Positions 16,046 to 24,946 are shown, counted from the stretch's first letter. The stretch is DNA of 64,000 nucleotides from Winkia neuii (GCF_029011175.1 NZ_CP118946.1:1426001-1490000); one strand, 5' to 3'. Notes: generated from the letters alone by a model not told the origin. Translations and numbers: made by a program.

Positions 16046-16494
16046 TGCGGACACAGGTTTACGCCCCGTTCGCGGGGCGTATTTTGTTGCAGTCACAGAT
16101 CCCAGATCCCGTTTTTAGCCAGGGCCTGGTGGGTCCGGCATTCGCCCTCATGCCCACTCCGTCCTCAGAATTTGTGGATGTAGTAAGTCCGGTTGCGGGT
16201 ACGCTCACTCGCGTCATGCCTCATGCCTTCGTGGTAAGCCTCGGCAAGCAGACGGGAATAATGGTTCACCTAGGCATAGACACGGTCAAAGCCCCCGAAG
16301 GGGTTTTTATGCCAGTTCTTCAGCAGGGCCAGCAGGTATCTGCAGGGCAGACGGTATGTCGAATGGTGCCCGACATGCTCGCGCAGGTAGGCACCTCAGC
16401 AGTGTCCCCCATCGTTGCCATGGGTGGACAGTTCGAGGACGTTTCAGACACCGAGGCCCAGGCAGGCCAGGCGCTTGCCCTACTGGTTGATTGA
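16045..16494 (+). CDS. PTS EIIA component, glucose family (Crr-like)
   Basis: A 149-aa EIIA-Glc domain. IPDPVFSQGLVGPAFAL is the family N-terminal signature, the phospho-His is His75 in MVHLGIDTV, and the supporting His60 is in MPHAFVVS. It receives phosphate from HPr and passes it to EIIB. Translation must start at the GTG overlapping the EIIB stop, since the conserved APFAG segment begins only seven codons in. A terminator-like hairpin lies inside these first codons (see separate entry). The 3' end overlaps the convergent malQ gene by 15 nt. Confidence 0.88.
   Translation: MRTQVYAPFAGRILLQSQIPDPVFSQGLVGPAFALMPTPSSEFVDVVSPVAGTLTRVMPHAFVVSLGKQTGIMVHLGIDTVKAPEGVFMPVLQQGQQVSAGQTVCRMVPDMLAQVGTSAVSPIVAMGGQFEDVSDTEAQAGQALALLVD
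16061..16088 (+). terminator. Terminator-like hairpin inside the EIIA reading frame
   Basis: Perfect 8-bp stem ACGCCCCG/CGGGGCGT closed by a TTCG tetraloop and followed by ATTTTGTT. It spans EIIA codons 6 to about 15, so it is coding and at the same time looks like an intrinsic terminator or attenuator. It could uncouple EIIA from EIIB when not covered by ribosomes. Confidence 0.5.
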
Positions 16495-18579
16495 GTGCTC
16501 GACGGCGTTCGCCAAAGAGCGGAAGCGGGCACTGTCCCAGATCTGTTCCACGCTCACCGGTTTACCGCTTCCATCGCCTAGAGGGATTCTCCAGTTGGGG
16601 TATTCCTGATCAGTACCGGGCTGATTTTGTAGTCTCCGCTCGCCCAGCGCGTCAGCCAAGGACACGCATACCAGCTGAGCGCTACCGGAACAGATATAAC
16701 AGTTCATCGCCTCGATGACGCGCTGCTCATCGGTGCGCTCTGCCGGATCTAGATAGCCCTGCTCCTGCAAGGTCCGCAGCATCGCTTCGCGCTTCATCTT
16801 TGCATCTTCGCGCGCCTCCTGCGGGGTTACCTCTAGCAAACCTAAGGATTCGGCCAAGTCCACCTGCACCTCATTCAGGTACCCGGCAGTCGGGGCCATG
16901 TCGTGCGTGTGCACGGAAGCAAGCTGATTCGCCCTCTTCCCAGAGGGCGGGAAGGGAACGCCGGCATCATCTACGTCAAACCACAGCACCGAAGTGCCAA
17001 GGATGCCGCACTCTGCCAGGTAATCCCTCACCCACGGTTCTACCGTGCCCAAGTCTTCGCCGACCACTACTGCACCTGCCCTGTATGCTTCCAGAAGCAA
17101 AATCCCCACCATGGCGTCGTGGTCGTAGCGCACATAGGTGCCCTCGGCTGGGCTAGCAGCTGAATCCGGGATCCACCACAGGCGGAATAGCCCCATTATG
17201 TGGTCGATTCGCACTGCTCCCCCAAGCGAGCAGGCACCGGCTATCATCTTCCGCAACGGTTCGTAGGCGCGCTCCTCCAGTTTGTCGGGACGCCAAGGTG
17301 GCTGCGACCAATTCTGGCCCAGCTGGTTGTACATGTCCGCAGGGGCCCCCACACACATGTGCTCCGCAAATACCTCTGGATCGAACCAGCGATCTGCCGC
17401 AAAGGGGTGCACGCCAACAGCCAAATCGTGCATGATGCCGATTTCCATCCCAGCATCTTTCGCTCGATTCTGGGCTTGCTGCAGCTGATCGAACACAATC
17501 CACTGCAGCCACCGGTGGAATTCGATCCGCTCCTCCAAACCGCTCAGCTGCTCAGCAATGGTGTCGCTCGAGCGTGGCGCTAGCTTTAGCAGACCATATT
17601 TTTCTACAAGGACGCACCACTGAGCAAAGGAATCCAACGCCGAGCCCGAGCGTTGCACAAACCTTTCATAAGCAATCTGCCGACTCGGCTCCCGGTGAGC
17701 CCGGAACACAATAGCCAGCGCCTTACGCTTGGCCTCCCAGACTCGATCGCGGTCGATCAAGCCGTCAGGATCATAACCAGCCTGTTTCTTCAGAGCTTCT
17801 ATCTGTGCCCGCTCCGCATCCGTAAGCCAAGCATATTCGGGGATCGTCTCTACGTTTATGTACAAAGGCGAAACAAACTGCCTCGACACGGGCAAGTACG
17901 GGCTGGGAGCAATCGGAGCTGCCGGAGAAGAAGCATGTACCGGATTGATCAAGAAGAAATCAGCACCCTGCTGGGCTCCAATCGCCGCAAGGTTAGTAAG
18001 GTCATTCGCGTCCCCAAAGGCCCACGAGTGCTTCCCCGTAACCGAATAGAGCTGTGCTGTAAGCCCCCACGACCTCTTGGACAAAGTGGGCAAAGCAGAG
18101 GGCGCCACGGCGAGCGGGGCGGTAAAAACGCCCTCTTCTAGATGCGCCACAAGGCGGTGCCATCCGAGCGGCAGGTCGGCAGGAAGTTCGAACGACGCCT
18201 CCCCAACCATTTTTCCTTCAATGTCGCGTGGGGGAACCCATCTGTCAATCTGTTGAAGAGTGCGAGATCCACCCTCTTCAAGTGCAACCTCAACCCATAC
18301 GGAAGTGCCATGAGGGACATGAACGGCAACAAAGTCAATGCGCCCTTGCCGATGCACCCGACAGGAGGGAAGAACCTTTTTCCAAGGTGCTTGATCCACC
18401 CGCAAGTGGGCAGCATAGAGTTCTTCATCAGAGTTAATTGAGTATCCCAAAGAAGAAAGAACTGCCAGTAGCGTCTGCACGGACACTTGCACGTGATTGC
18501 CGGAATAACCCCAGTATTCGGTTGCAATACCGCATTTATGAGCCAGTGAGCGCAAAGAGCCTACGTCGGAAAGCCCCAT
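16480..18579 (-). CDS. malQ: 4-alpha-glucanotransferase (amylomaltase, GH77)
   Basis: Cytoplasmic enzyme that disproportionates maltodextrins and releases glucose. At 699 aa it is the long actinobacterial form with an N-terminal extension domain before the GH77 barrel. Catalytic-region motifs are visible: RIDHIMGLFRLWWIP (nucleophile Asp), VVGEDLGTVEPWVRDYL (acid/base Glu) and HTHDMAPTAGY (third Asp). The start overlaps the stop of the second EIIB gene (TAATG), so EIIB and malQ are translated from one message, an unusual pairing that ties the PTS to maltose or maltodextrin use. Confidence 0.93.
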   Translation of the reverse strand: MGLSDVGSLRSLAHKCGIATEYWGYSGNHVQVSVQTLLAVLSSLGYSINSDEELYAAHLRVDQAPWKKVLPSCRVHRQGRIDFVAVHVPHGTSVWVEVALEEGGSRTLQQIDRWVPPRDIEGKMVGEASFELPADLPLGWHRLVAHLEEGVFTAPLAVAPSALPTLSKRSWGLTAQLYSVTGKHSWAFGDANDLTNLAAIGAQQGADFFLINPVHASSPAAPIAPSPYLPVSRQFVSPLYINVETIPEYAWLTDAERAQIEALKKQAGYDPDGLIDRDRVWEAKRKALAIVFRAHREPSRQIAYERFVQRSGSALDSFAQWCVLVEKYGLLKLAPRSSDTIAEQLSGLEERIEFHRWLQWIVFDQLQQAQNRAKDAGMEIGIMHDLAVGVHPFAADRWFDPEVFAEHMCVGAPADMYNQLGQNWSQPPWRPDKLEERAYEPLRKMIAGACSLGGAVRIDHIMGLFRLWWIPDSAASPAEGTYVRYDHDAMVGILLLEAYRAGAVVVGEDLGTVEPWVRDYLAECGILGTSVLWFDVDDAGVPFPPSGKRANQLASVHTHDMAPTAGYLNEVQVDLAESLGLLEVTPQEAREDAKMKREAMLRTLQEQGYLDPAERTDEQRVIEAMNCYICSGSAQLVCVSLADALGERRLQNQPGTDQEYPNWRIPLGDGSGKPVSVEQIWDSARFRSLANAVEHSINQ

Positions 18580-18824
18580 TACTTGTCCTTTTCAAGATCG
18601 TTGAGTTGTTCGGCCAGTTCATCAGCACTAGGCCCAATTACCACTTGCACTACTTTTCCCGAGCGCACGACACCGACGACGCCATCGCATCTAAGTCCCG
18701 AATCACTAACTGCCGAGGGATCGGCTACCTCAACCCGTACACGCGTAATGCACCCGACTATGCTAACAATATTGTCGCGCCCGCCCAGGGCCTGCATAAT
18801 TGCATGCGGATCCGGCATTTGCAT
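18579..18824 (-). CDS. Second stand-alone PTS EIIB domain, coupled to malQ
   Basis: An 81-aa EIIB domain paralogous to the one at 15809. Phospho-acceptor Cys25 lies in GCITRVRVEVADPSAV, and the C-terminal half VVQVVIGPSADELAEQL is intact. I start at the ATG following AAAGGGGGA; an ATG two codons later is about as likely. No EIIA or EIIC gene accompanies it, and its stop overlaps the malQ start by one base. It may serve the nearby EIIC as an alternative phosphate donor, or act as a PTS-linked sensor for MalQ; both are inference. Confidence 0.85.
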   Translation of the reverse strand: MQMPDPHAIMQALGGRDNIVSIVGCITRVRVEVADPSAVSDSGLRCDGVVGVVRSGKVVQVVIGPSADELAEQLNDLEKDK

Positions 18825-18938
18825 ATGTCCCCCTTTGTACTTAGCCCTACTAATCATAGCTGAAGTGACACATATTACTAATCGGCACTACTGTGCCCAG
18901 TTTTCGCATCTTCTTCCGCATACTGGTTTGATAGAGGC

Positions 18939-19880
18939 ATGACTGATCCAATTCAGATACCAGCCGTTCATGAAGAACCAGTCTCATCCGTGCTTCGCGC
19001 AATGCAATTGCGCCCGCTCGGCACGGACAGCTTTGAGGCTGACTCCCTACCCCAAACGGCAAACCGCATTTACGGCGGCCAAGTTCTTGCCCAAGCCCTA
19101 CTAGCCGCCAGCGCGACAATCGAAGATTCGCCATCAGATCCACGGTTACCCAATTCCTTCCATGCGTACTTCATGCGGGTCGGAGACAACACAATCCCGG
19201 TTAGCATCGACGTGGATAGGCTGCGGGACGGGCGTTCTTTCTCGACTCGCCGCGTAGATGTGATTCAGCGCGAAAAGGTCATCTTGACCATGACCTCATC
19301 GTTCCAAAAAGTTCAGCCTGATCTGTCCACCCAAATCCAGATGCCTGATGTGCCCGAACCCGAGGACGTGCCGAATTCCCTAGAGATGTTCCGCGACCAG
19401 GGCAACCCCGTATCTAAGTATCTTGGCAAGACGGCGGCTTTCGAGATGCGCCACGTCGCGGGCAGCCTCTACTTCTCAGAAAGGACAGAGCCGCTTGCGA
19501 AGGGGGCAACCTGGATTCGCCCTCGCGGAGCAAAACTGCCATCGTGGACGCCCCAATCGGTGCACCGGGCCCTACTTGCTTACGTTTCGGACCAGTTCAT
19601 GCTCGAACCGGTAATCCGTTCCAATGGTCTTACCTGGCGTACCCCAGGGATGGCAGTAGCTAGCCTCGACCATGCCATGTGGTTCTACCGCAGCGTAGAC
19701 ATCAACGATTGGCACCTGTTCGTCCAGGAGTCGCCCACTACGTGGGGGTCTAGAGGACTTGGAATAACAAAGGTATTCAACTCCACCGGGCGGTTGGTAG
19801 CAGTCGCTGCCCAGGAAGGAATGATCCGTTCTAACGTTCCCACCGGAGACTGGGTCCTTCCAGAGCCACCGCTGCACTAG
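18939..19880 (+). CDS. tesB: Acyl-CoA thioesterase II
   Basis: Hydrolyses acyl-CoA to free fatty acid and CoA. The 313-aa protein has the double hot-dog arrangement of TesB: N-terminal FEADSLPQTANRIYGGQVLAQALLAA and C-terminal SLDHAMWFYRSVDINDWHLFVQESP with GSRGLG, which includes the conserved Asp/Gln region of the active site. Start ATG preceded by AGAGG. Monocistronic, ending at a strong terminator shared with the convergent ettA. Confidence 0.93.
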   Translation: MTDPIQIPAVHEEPVSSVLRAMQLRPLGTDSFEADSLPQTANRIYGGQVLAQALLAASATIEDSPSDPRLPNSFHAYFMRVGDNTIPVSIDVDRLRDGRSFSTRRVDVIQREKVILTMTSSFQKVQPDLSTQIQMPDVPEPEDVPNSLEMFRDQGNPVSKYLGKTAAFEMRHVAGSLYFSERTEPLAKGATWIRPRGAKLPSWTPQSVHRALLAYVSDQFMLEPVIRSNGLTWRTPGMAVASLDHAMWFYRSVDINDWHLFVQESPTTWGSRGLGITKVFNSTGRLVAVAAQEGMIRSNVPTGDWVLPEPPLH

Positions 19881-19893
19881 GCGGAGTACAAAG

Positions 19894-19928
19894 AAGGGGG
19901 CCGGGATTCGTACCATCCCGGCCCCCTT
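19894..19928. terminator. Bidirectional terminator between tesB and ettA
   Basis: 14-bp stem AAGGGGGCCGGGAT / ATCCCGGCCCCCTT with a short loop, between the two convergent stops. Confidence 0.8.
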
Positions 19929-19940
19929 ATGCTCGCTTAC

Positions 19941-21623
19941 TTAGCCGCGAGTGAGCTTGCGGTGCGTCACCCGATGCGGGCGCGCTGCTTCTTCGCCTAG
20001 GCGATCAATCTTGTTCTTTTCATACCCTTCGAAGTTGCCCTCGAACCAGTACCAGTTCGCCTGGTTCTCTTCGGTGCCTTCATAGGCAAGGATGTGAGTG
20101 GCAACGCGATCCAGGAACCAACGGTCGTGGGTGATGACCACCGCACAGCCGGGGAATTCCAGAAGCGCATTTTCTAGGCTTGCCAGAGTTTCCACATCGA
20201 GGTCGTTGGTAGGCTCGTCGAGCAGCAGGACGTTTCCGCCTTGCCGAAGCGTGAGAGCAAGGTTCAACCGGTTACGTTCGCCACCGGAGAGCACACCTGC
20301 CGGCTTTTGCTGATCTGCTCCCTTGAAACCAAACGCTGACACGTACGCCCTAGAGGGCATCTCTACCTTGCCGACTTCGATGTAGTCCAGCCCATCCGAA
20401 ACTACTTCCCACACCGTCTTATTCGGGTCGATGCCCGCGCGGTTCTGATCTACATACGACATCTTTACGGTCTCGCCAATGCGGAGCGAACCGCCGTCCA
20501 GGGGCTCAAGCCCAACGATGGTCTTGAATAGCGTAGTCTTACCCACGCCGTTCGGCCCGATGATACCCACTATGCCGTTCCTGGGCAGCGAGAACGACAG
20601 CCCGTCAATAAGCACTCGATCTCCGAAGCCCTTCTTCAGGTCCTTGGCCTCGATAACCAAATTGCCAAGACGTGGCCCAGGCGGGATTTGGATCTCTTCG
20701 AAATCAAGTTTGCGAGTCTTCTCGGCTTCCGCAGCCATTTCCTCGTAACGTTCCAGACGGGCCTTAGATTTCGCCTGCCGGCCCTTAGCATTGCTCCGGA
20801 CCCAGGCAAGTTCATCTTTCAGCCTCTTGGCGAGTTTGGCATCCTTGCGCCCCTGGACCTCTAGGCGATCTTTCTTCTTCTCGAGGTAGGTGGAGTAGTT
20901 GCCCTCATACGGATAGAGGTGGCCGCGATCAACCTCGGCAATCCACTCGGCTACGTGATCCAAGAAGTAGCGGTCGTGGGTGATGGCAATTACCGCACCG
21001 GGGTAAGAATGCAGGTGCTTTTCTAGCCAGAGCACACTCTCGGCATCCAAGTGGTTAGTAGGTTCGTCTAGCAACAGCAAGTCTGGAGCCTCGAGCAGCA
21101 GCTTGCAGAGGGCGACACGGCGCCGCTCACCGCCAGAAAGAACCTTCACGGGAGTGTCGGGAGGCGGACACCGAAGAGCGTCCATCGCCTGCTCCAACTG
21201 AGAGTCCAGATCCCAAGCGTTGGCAGCATCGATCTCGTTTTGCAGGGTGCCCATCTCTTCCATCAAGGCATCGAAGTCTGCATCCGGATTGGCCATCTCG
21301 GCACTGATCTCATTGAACCGGGCAATTTTGGACATCATGTCGCCAACGCCCTGCTGCACATTTTCCAGAACCGTGGCATCGTCATCCAACACCGGTTCCT
21401 GCATCAGAATTCCAACAGTGTACCCAGGAGTCAGACGGGCCTCGCCGTTGGAAGGCTCATCGATTCCAGCCATGATCTTCAAAATAGAAGACTTACCTGC
21501 ACCGTTAGGGCCAACCATGCCAATCTTTGCGCCCGGCAGGAAGGCCATGGTCACATCGTCAAGGATTAGCTTGTCGCCAATCTTTTTCCGAGCGCGCACC
21601 ATGGAGTAAATGTATTCAGCCAC
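19941..21623 (-). CDS. ettA: ABC-F translational throttle EttA
   Basis: Ribosome-associated ABC-F ATPase that gates the first elongation step in response to energy state. The 560-aa length and the N-terminus MAEYIYSMVRARKKIGDK fit EttA. Two ATPase domains are visible: Walker A GPNGAGKSS and GPNGVGKTT, signatures LSGGERRRVALC and LSGGERNRLNLA, Walker B LLLLDEPTNHLD and VLLLDEPTNDLD. The inter-domain linker is long and basic (RLEVQGRKDAKLAKRLKDEL), as in EttA. No transmembrane domain or partner gene. Confidence 0.95.
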   Translation of the reverse strand: MAEYIYSMVRARKKIGDKLILDDVTMAFLPGAKIGMVGPNGAGKSSILKIMAGIDEPSNGEARLTPGYTVGILMQEPVLDDDATVLENVQQGVGDMMSKIARFNEISAEMANPDADFDALMEEMGTLQNEIDAANAWDLDSQLEQAMDALRCPPPDTPVKVLSGGERRRVALCKLLLEAPDLLLLDEPTNHLDAESVLWLEKHLHSYPGAVIAITHDRYFLDHVAEWIAEVDRGHLYPYEGNYSTYLEKKKDRLEVQGRKDAKLAKRLKDELAWVRSNAKGRQAKSKARLERYEEMAAEAEKTRKLDFEEIQIPPGPRLGNLVIEAKDLKKGFGDRVLIDGLSFSLPRNGIVGIIGPNGVGKTTLFKTIVGLEPLDGGSLRIGETVKMSYVDQNRAGIDPNKTVWEVVSDGLDYIEVGKVEMPSRAYVSAFGFKGADQQKPAGVLSGGERNRLNLALTLRQGGNVLLLDEPTNDLDVETLASLENALLEFPGCAVVITHDRWFLDRVATHILAYEGTEENQANWYWFEGNFEGYEKNKIDRLGEEAARPHRVTHRKLTRG

Positions 21624-21692
21624 TGGCTCTCCGTTTCAAAGTTCCAGATTTTTCATCAACGCCTTCACCATACCGGCAATTGCGCCCCTTCC

Positions 21693-22283
21693 CTACCCCA
21701 ATGCGCCCATGTCAGATTGGTTTTCCTCACTAAGGGCGTATTCGCCCTTCCCAGCAGCGGCATCTGCCAGCGCTTTGACTGGGTCCGATTGTTGCAAAGT
21801 GGCCATTTCTGGCCTATCCACCTGCCACGGGTCAGGCACTGTTTCGGATCCGGCTGACTTCGTAAGATCTCTGTCAGTTTTTTCTGCACCGGAAATGGAA
21901 TGGACAATGTAGTTGCCCTTATCGTCACAGGCCCTAAACCAAATGTAGTTTCCAGCCGTCAGATCAATAGCCACTCTGCTCAGATAGATGCAAAAGTCTT
22001 GATGCTCCTGGCCCTGCGCATCGGTCCACCGCTCCAGGCGAGGCTGCCCGGTAATTACCAGCCCCATGCCGCGCCTAACATTTGCCTTCACCGCACGCCC
22101 AAGTCGCCCCCAGGCCTTCACTGAGTACCAGATAGTCTCCAGTTCCTCCCAGCCATTTTCTGTCCGTTTAGTAGGCGTACATGCTAGTCGGAACCGGGCG
22201 TAATCAGTCTGATTAGGATCTTGCCCTACCGCCGGGTCGGCCCCTACATAACCTGCCAAAGTAATGTCGTATGGTCGCGTCAT
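21693..22283 (-). CDS. ssb: Single-stranded DNA-binding protein, SsbB-like
   Basis: OB-fold ssDNA-binding protein (about residues 1-110: ITLAGYVGADPAV, FRLACTPTKRTENGW, WYSVKAWGRLGRAVKANVRRG). I start at the ATG 5 nt after GGAGG, giving a product starting MTRPYDITLAG. The 196-aa protein ends in MGALG and lacks the acidic DDxPF tip that SSBs use to recruit partners; a PDPWQVDRPEM segment sits in the middle of the tail. This fits a paralogous SsbB rather than the replicative SSB, which is normally encoded with rpsF and rpsR. Confidence 0.88.
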   Translation of the reverse strand: MTRPYDITLAGYVGADPAVGQDPNQTDYARFRLACTPTKRTENGWEELETIWYSVKAWGRLGRAVKANVRRGMGLVITGQPRLERWTDAQGQEHQDFCIYLSRVAIDLTAGNYIWFRACDDKGNYIVHSISGAEKTDRDLTKSAGSETVPDPWQVDRPEMATLQQSDPVKALADAAAGKGEYALSEENQSDMGALG

Positions 22284-22466
22284 CGCATCCTCCAAGATGT
22301 TGTGATTTTACTTACGCAACCATCATGGAGATTACCCATTATTCTATTCGCGCACTAATAACAAGCGGCCTGAAACAACCACGACTGCGCCCTCTGTGGA
22401 TAGACTTTCCCGGCAAACCACGGCGCAAACACGCAACCTTGGGATGCGACTTCCGGCCTGGATAAG

Positions 22467-22542
22467 TGGCGCCCCCGACAGGACTCGAACCTGCAACCTC
22501 GGGATTAGAAGGCCCTTGCTCTATCCATTGAGCTACGGAGGC
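22467..22542 (-). tRNA. tRNA-Arg (TCT)
   Basis: Minus-strand cloverleaf: acceptor GCCTCCG/CGGGGGC (one G-U pair), T-arm CAGGTTCGAGTCCTG, anticodon loop CTTCTAA with anticodon TCT, and encoded CCA (22467-22469). Confidence 0.93.
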
Positions 22543-22701
22543 AACGCCCCCACTTTAGCGGCTTTGCCACAGAAATTACTACTCTGACTACCCCTACCCG
22601 GCGGGATAGGGATGTTATTTGGGGCACTACCGCCCTTCCACCCGGTCCCGCAGTTACAACCAGTGAGCAAAACGTAACCGAAAAGATCTAGTGTTAGATG
22701 T

Positions 22702-23361
22702 ATGAGTAGTGAAAAAACTGTCCAGGGCACTCCCCTGGTGTGGATAGATTGCGAGATGACCGGCCTCGATTTGGACAAGGACTGCCTAATTGAGGTGGCG
22801 GTAATTGTTACCGATGCAAATCTAAAGATGCTCGATGCTGGCTTCGACATCTTGATCAAGCCACCACAGAGCGCGCTCGACAACATGAATGACTTCGTGC
22901 GCAACATGCACACCACTTCCGGTCTTCTGGAAGAGCTGGATGGTGGAGTCGACGTTGCCACTGCGCAACAGGCAGTGCTTGACTACATCAAGCGTTTCGT
23001 CCCTACCGCAGGTAAGGCACTCCTGGCAGGCAATTCCATTGGCACTGACAAGACTTTCCTAGCCAAGGAAATGCCCGAAGTAATCGACTACTTGCACTAC
23101 CGAGTAATTGACGTATCGTCCGTGAAAGAGCTTGCCCGCAGGTGGTACCCACGCAGCTTCTTCCACGCTCCCGAGAAGCACGGTGGGCACCGAGCACTTG
23201 CCGACATCATCGAATCACTTCAGGAACTGCGCTATTACAAAGAGCTACTGTGGCCACACGACGATGGGCCGACCAGCGAGGAGTGCAAGCAGGTAGCGAA
23301 GGAAGCAGTAGAGCACACCAAGCAAGAAACCGAGGCGCTCGGAGACCCCGAGGTTCGCTGA
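22702..23361 (+). CDS. orn: Oligoribonuclease
   Basis: 3'-5' exoribonuclease of the DEDDh family that degrades RNA and nucleotide dimers (including pGpG). WIDCEMTGLD supplies Asp and Glu, LLAGNSIGTDKTFL the second Asp, and EKHGGHRALADI the His and final Asp. The 219-aa length is about 20-35 aa longer than the E. coli enzyme because of a charged C-terminal tail. There is no Shine-Dalgarno; a TAGTGT element ends 7 nt before the ATG, so the mRNA may be leaderless. Confidence 0.95.
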   Translation: MSSEKTVQGTPLVWIDCEMTGLDLDKDCLIEVAVIVTDANLKMLDAGFDILIKPPQSALDNMNDFVRNMHTTSGLLEELDGGVDVATAQQAVLDYIKRFVPTAGKALLAGNSIGTDKTFLAKEMPEVIDYLHYRVIDVSSVKELARRWYPRSFFHAPEKHGGHRALADIIESLQELRYYKELLWPHDDGPTSEECKQVAKEAVEHTKQETEALGDPEVR

Positions 23362-23451
23362 TCCCTATGGTGAGGTGAAACACGCCCTCAGTTTTTTGCT
23401 TCTTGGCACCAACATTGTGTAACATCTAATCCGTTGCCTGTTGGTGACAAT

Positions 23452-23528
23452 GGTGGCTGTAGTTCAGCTGGTAGAGCACCTGGTTGTGGTCCAGGACGTC
23501 GCGGGTTCGAGTCCCGTCAGCCACCCCA
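23452..23528 (+). tRNA. tRNA-His (GTG)
   Basis: Cloverleaf with the extra G at position -1 (23452) pairing with discriminator C, acceptor GTGGCTG/CAGCCAC, anticodon loop TTGTGGT (anticodon GTG), T-arm GGGTTCGAGTCCC and encoded CCA. Confidence 0.95.
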
Positions 23529-23532
23529 GTCT

Positions 23533-23565
23533 GGCGGCTAGCGTAAGCTAGCCGCCTTTTTGTTT
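23533..23565 (+). terminator. Terminator of tRNA-His
   Basis: Perfect 10-bp stem GGCGGCTAGC / GCTAGCCGCC with GTAA loop and a TTTTTGTTT tail, immediately after the tRNA. Confidence 0.9.
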
Positions 23566-23695
23566 AACTGCTCAGCAAGGCCCGCCCCCTACTGCCCCTT
23601 ACAACAATCACGCTGAACTGGACAAACTTGCCTAAGAGAAACGTTTGGAACTAAAGTTCGTGTAGTCGAACAATCTAACACGGGTATGCTAAATA

Positions 23696-24946
23696 ATGTC
23701 TACAGCTACACTTGAAAAATCTGCCCCGGAAGCAACCGGGGCAAAAGCGCGAATGATTGCGCTCCTTGGCCCTGCATTCGTTGCCGCTGTTGCGTACGTC
23801 GACCCCGGCAACGTCGCAGCAAACATCACTGCCGGCGCAAAGTACGGCTACCTCCTGGTATGGGTACTGGTGCTAGCCAATGCGATGGCGGTTCTAGTTC
23901 AGTATCAGAGCGCAAAGCTCGGCCTAGTAACAGGAAAGTCCCTCCCCCAGCTACTCGGGGACCGCATGGCCAAACGGTCGCGCATTGCCTTCTGGCTACA
24001 AGCCGAGATCGTAGCTGCCGCTACCGACCTTGCTGAAGTTATTGGCGGGGCTATCGCCCTGAACTTGCTCTTCAATGTTTCGCTCCTGACAGGCGCAATC
24101 ATCACCGGCTTCGTATCGATTCTGTTGCTGCTGGTACAAGGAGAAGATCGCCAACACATTTTTGAACGTGTGGTGCTCGGATTGCTCCTAGTTATCACCT
24201 TCGGATTCATGGCTGGCCTCGTGCTAGATCCGCCCTCTGCAAGCGGTACCCTAGGCGGCCTAGTTCCGCGCCTAAAGGGCACCGAGACAGTTCTGCTTGC
24301 CGCCTCCATGCTGGGCGCAACAGTAATGCCTCACGCCATCTACCTTCACTCCTCGCTGGTAAACCACCGTTTTGCAGATCGCTCACACAGCTTGAAGCGA
24401 CTGCTGCGGGCCAGCAAGTTTGACGTTACTTGGGCACTAATTCTTGCCGGATTAGTAAATATTGGTCTTCTGCTACTTGCGGCCTCTTCCCTATTTGGCG
24501 TAAAAGGCACTGACACTATCGAGGGCGCACACGGAGCCATCGTTTCCCACCTTGGCAGTGGAATGGGAATCATCTTTGGCATTGGTCTTCTAGCCTCGGG
24601 GCTAGCGTCAACTTCCGTGGGTGCATACGCAGGGTCGGAAATTATGTTGGGACTGCTGCACGTCAAGGTCCCCTTGGTAGTGCGCAGACTAGTAACCCTA
24701 ATTCCCGCACTAATTATCGTGGGGGCCGGCATGGACCCAACCCTCGCTCTCGTATGGAGCCAAGCGCTACTGAGCGTGGGCATTCCCTTCGCCATCATCC
24801 CTCTAATGCGTTACACCGCGAAGAAAGAGATCATGGGCGAATACGTTGATTCCACCGCAATCAAGGTAATCGGATTCATCATCACCGCGCTGATTGTCTG
24901 CCTGAACCTTGCTCTGCTCTACCTAACAGCAGCAGGTATCGAATAG
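23696..24946 (+). CDS. mntH: Nramp-family divalent metal (Mn2+/Fe2+) transporter
   Basis: Proton-coupled metal importer with 11 predicted spans over 416 aa. The metal-binding motifs are present: DPGN at 36-39 in the first span and MPHAIYLHSS in the sixth. Upstream, TATGCT ends 5 nt before the ATG with no Shine-Dalgarno, suggesting a leaderless message. The 130-nt region after the tRNA-His terminator contains a GTTCG-N6-CGAAC inverted repeat; I do not see a convincing MntR or DtxR box. Ends at a strong hairpin terminator. Confidence 0.94.
   Translation: MSTATLEKSAPEATGAKARMIALLGPAFVAAVAYVDPGNVAANITAGAKYGYLLVWVLVLANAMAVLVQYQSAKLGLVTGKSLPQLLGDRMAKRSRIAFWLQAEIVAAATDLAEVIGGAIALNLLFNVSLLTGAIITGFVSILLLLVQGEDRQHIFERVVLGLLLVITFGFMAGLVLDPPSASGTLGGLVPRLKGTETVLLAASMLGATVMPHAIYLHSSLVNHRFADRSHSLKRLLRASKFDVTWALILAGLVNIGLLLLAASSLFGVKGTDTIEGAHGAIVSHLGSGMGIIFGIGLLASGLASTSVGAYAGSEIMLGLLHVKVPLVVRRLVTLIPALIIVGAGMDPTLALVWSQALLSVGIPFAIIPLMRYTAKKEIMGEYVDSTAIKVIGFIITALIVCLNLALLYLTAAGIE

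Noticed and set aside
23656-23671. GTTCG-N6-CGAAC upstream of mntH as a LexA or MntR box
   Set aside because: The half-sites are in the reverse order of the actinobacterial SOS box, and the spacing is wrong. It does not match a DtxR/MntR consensus.
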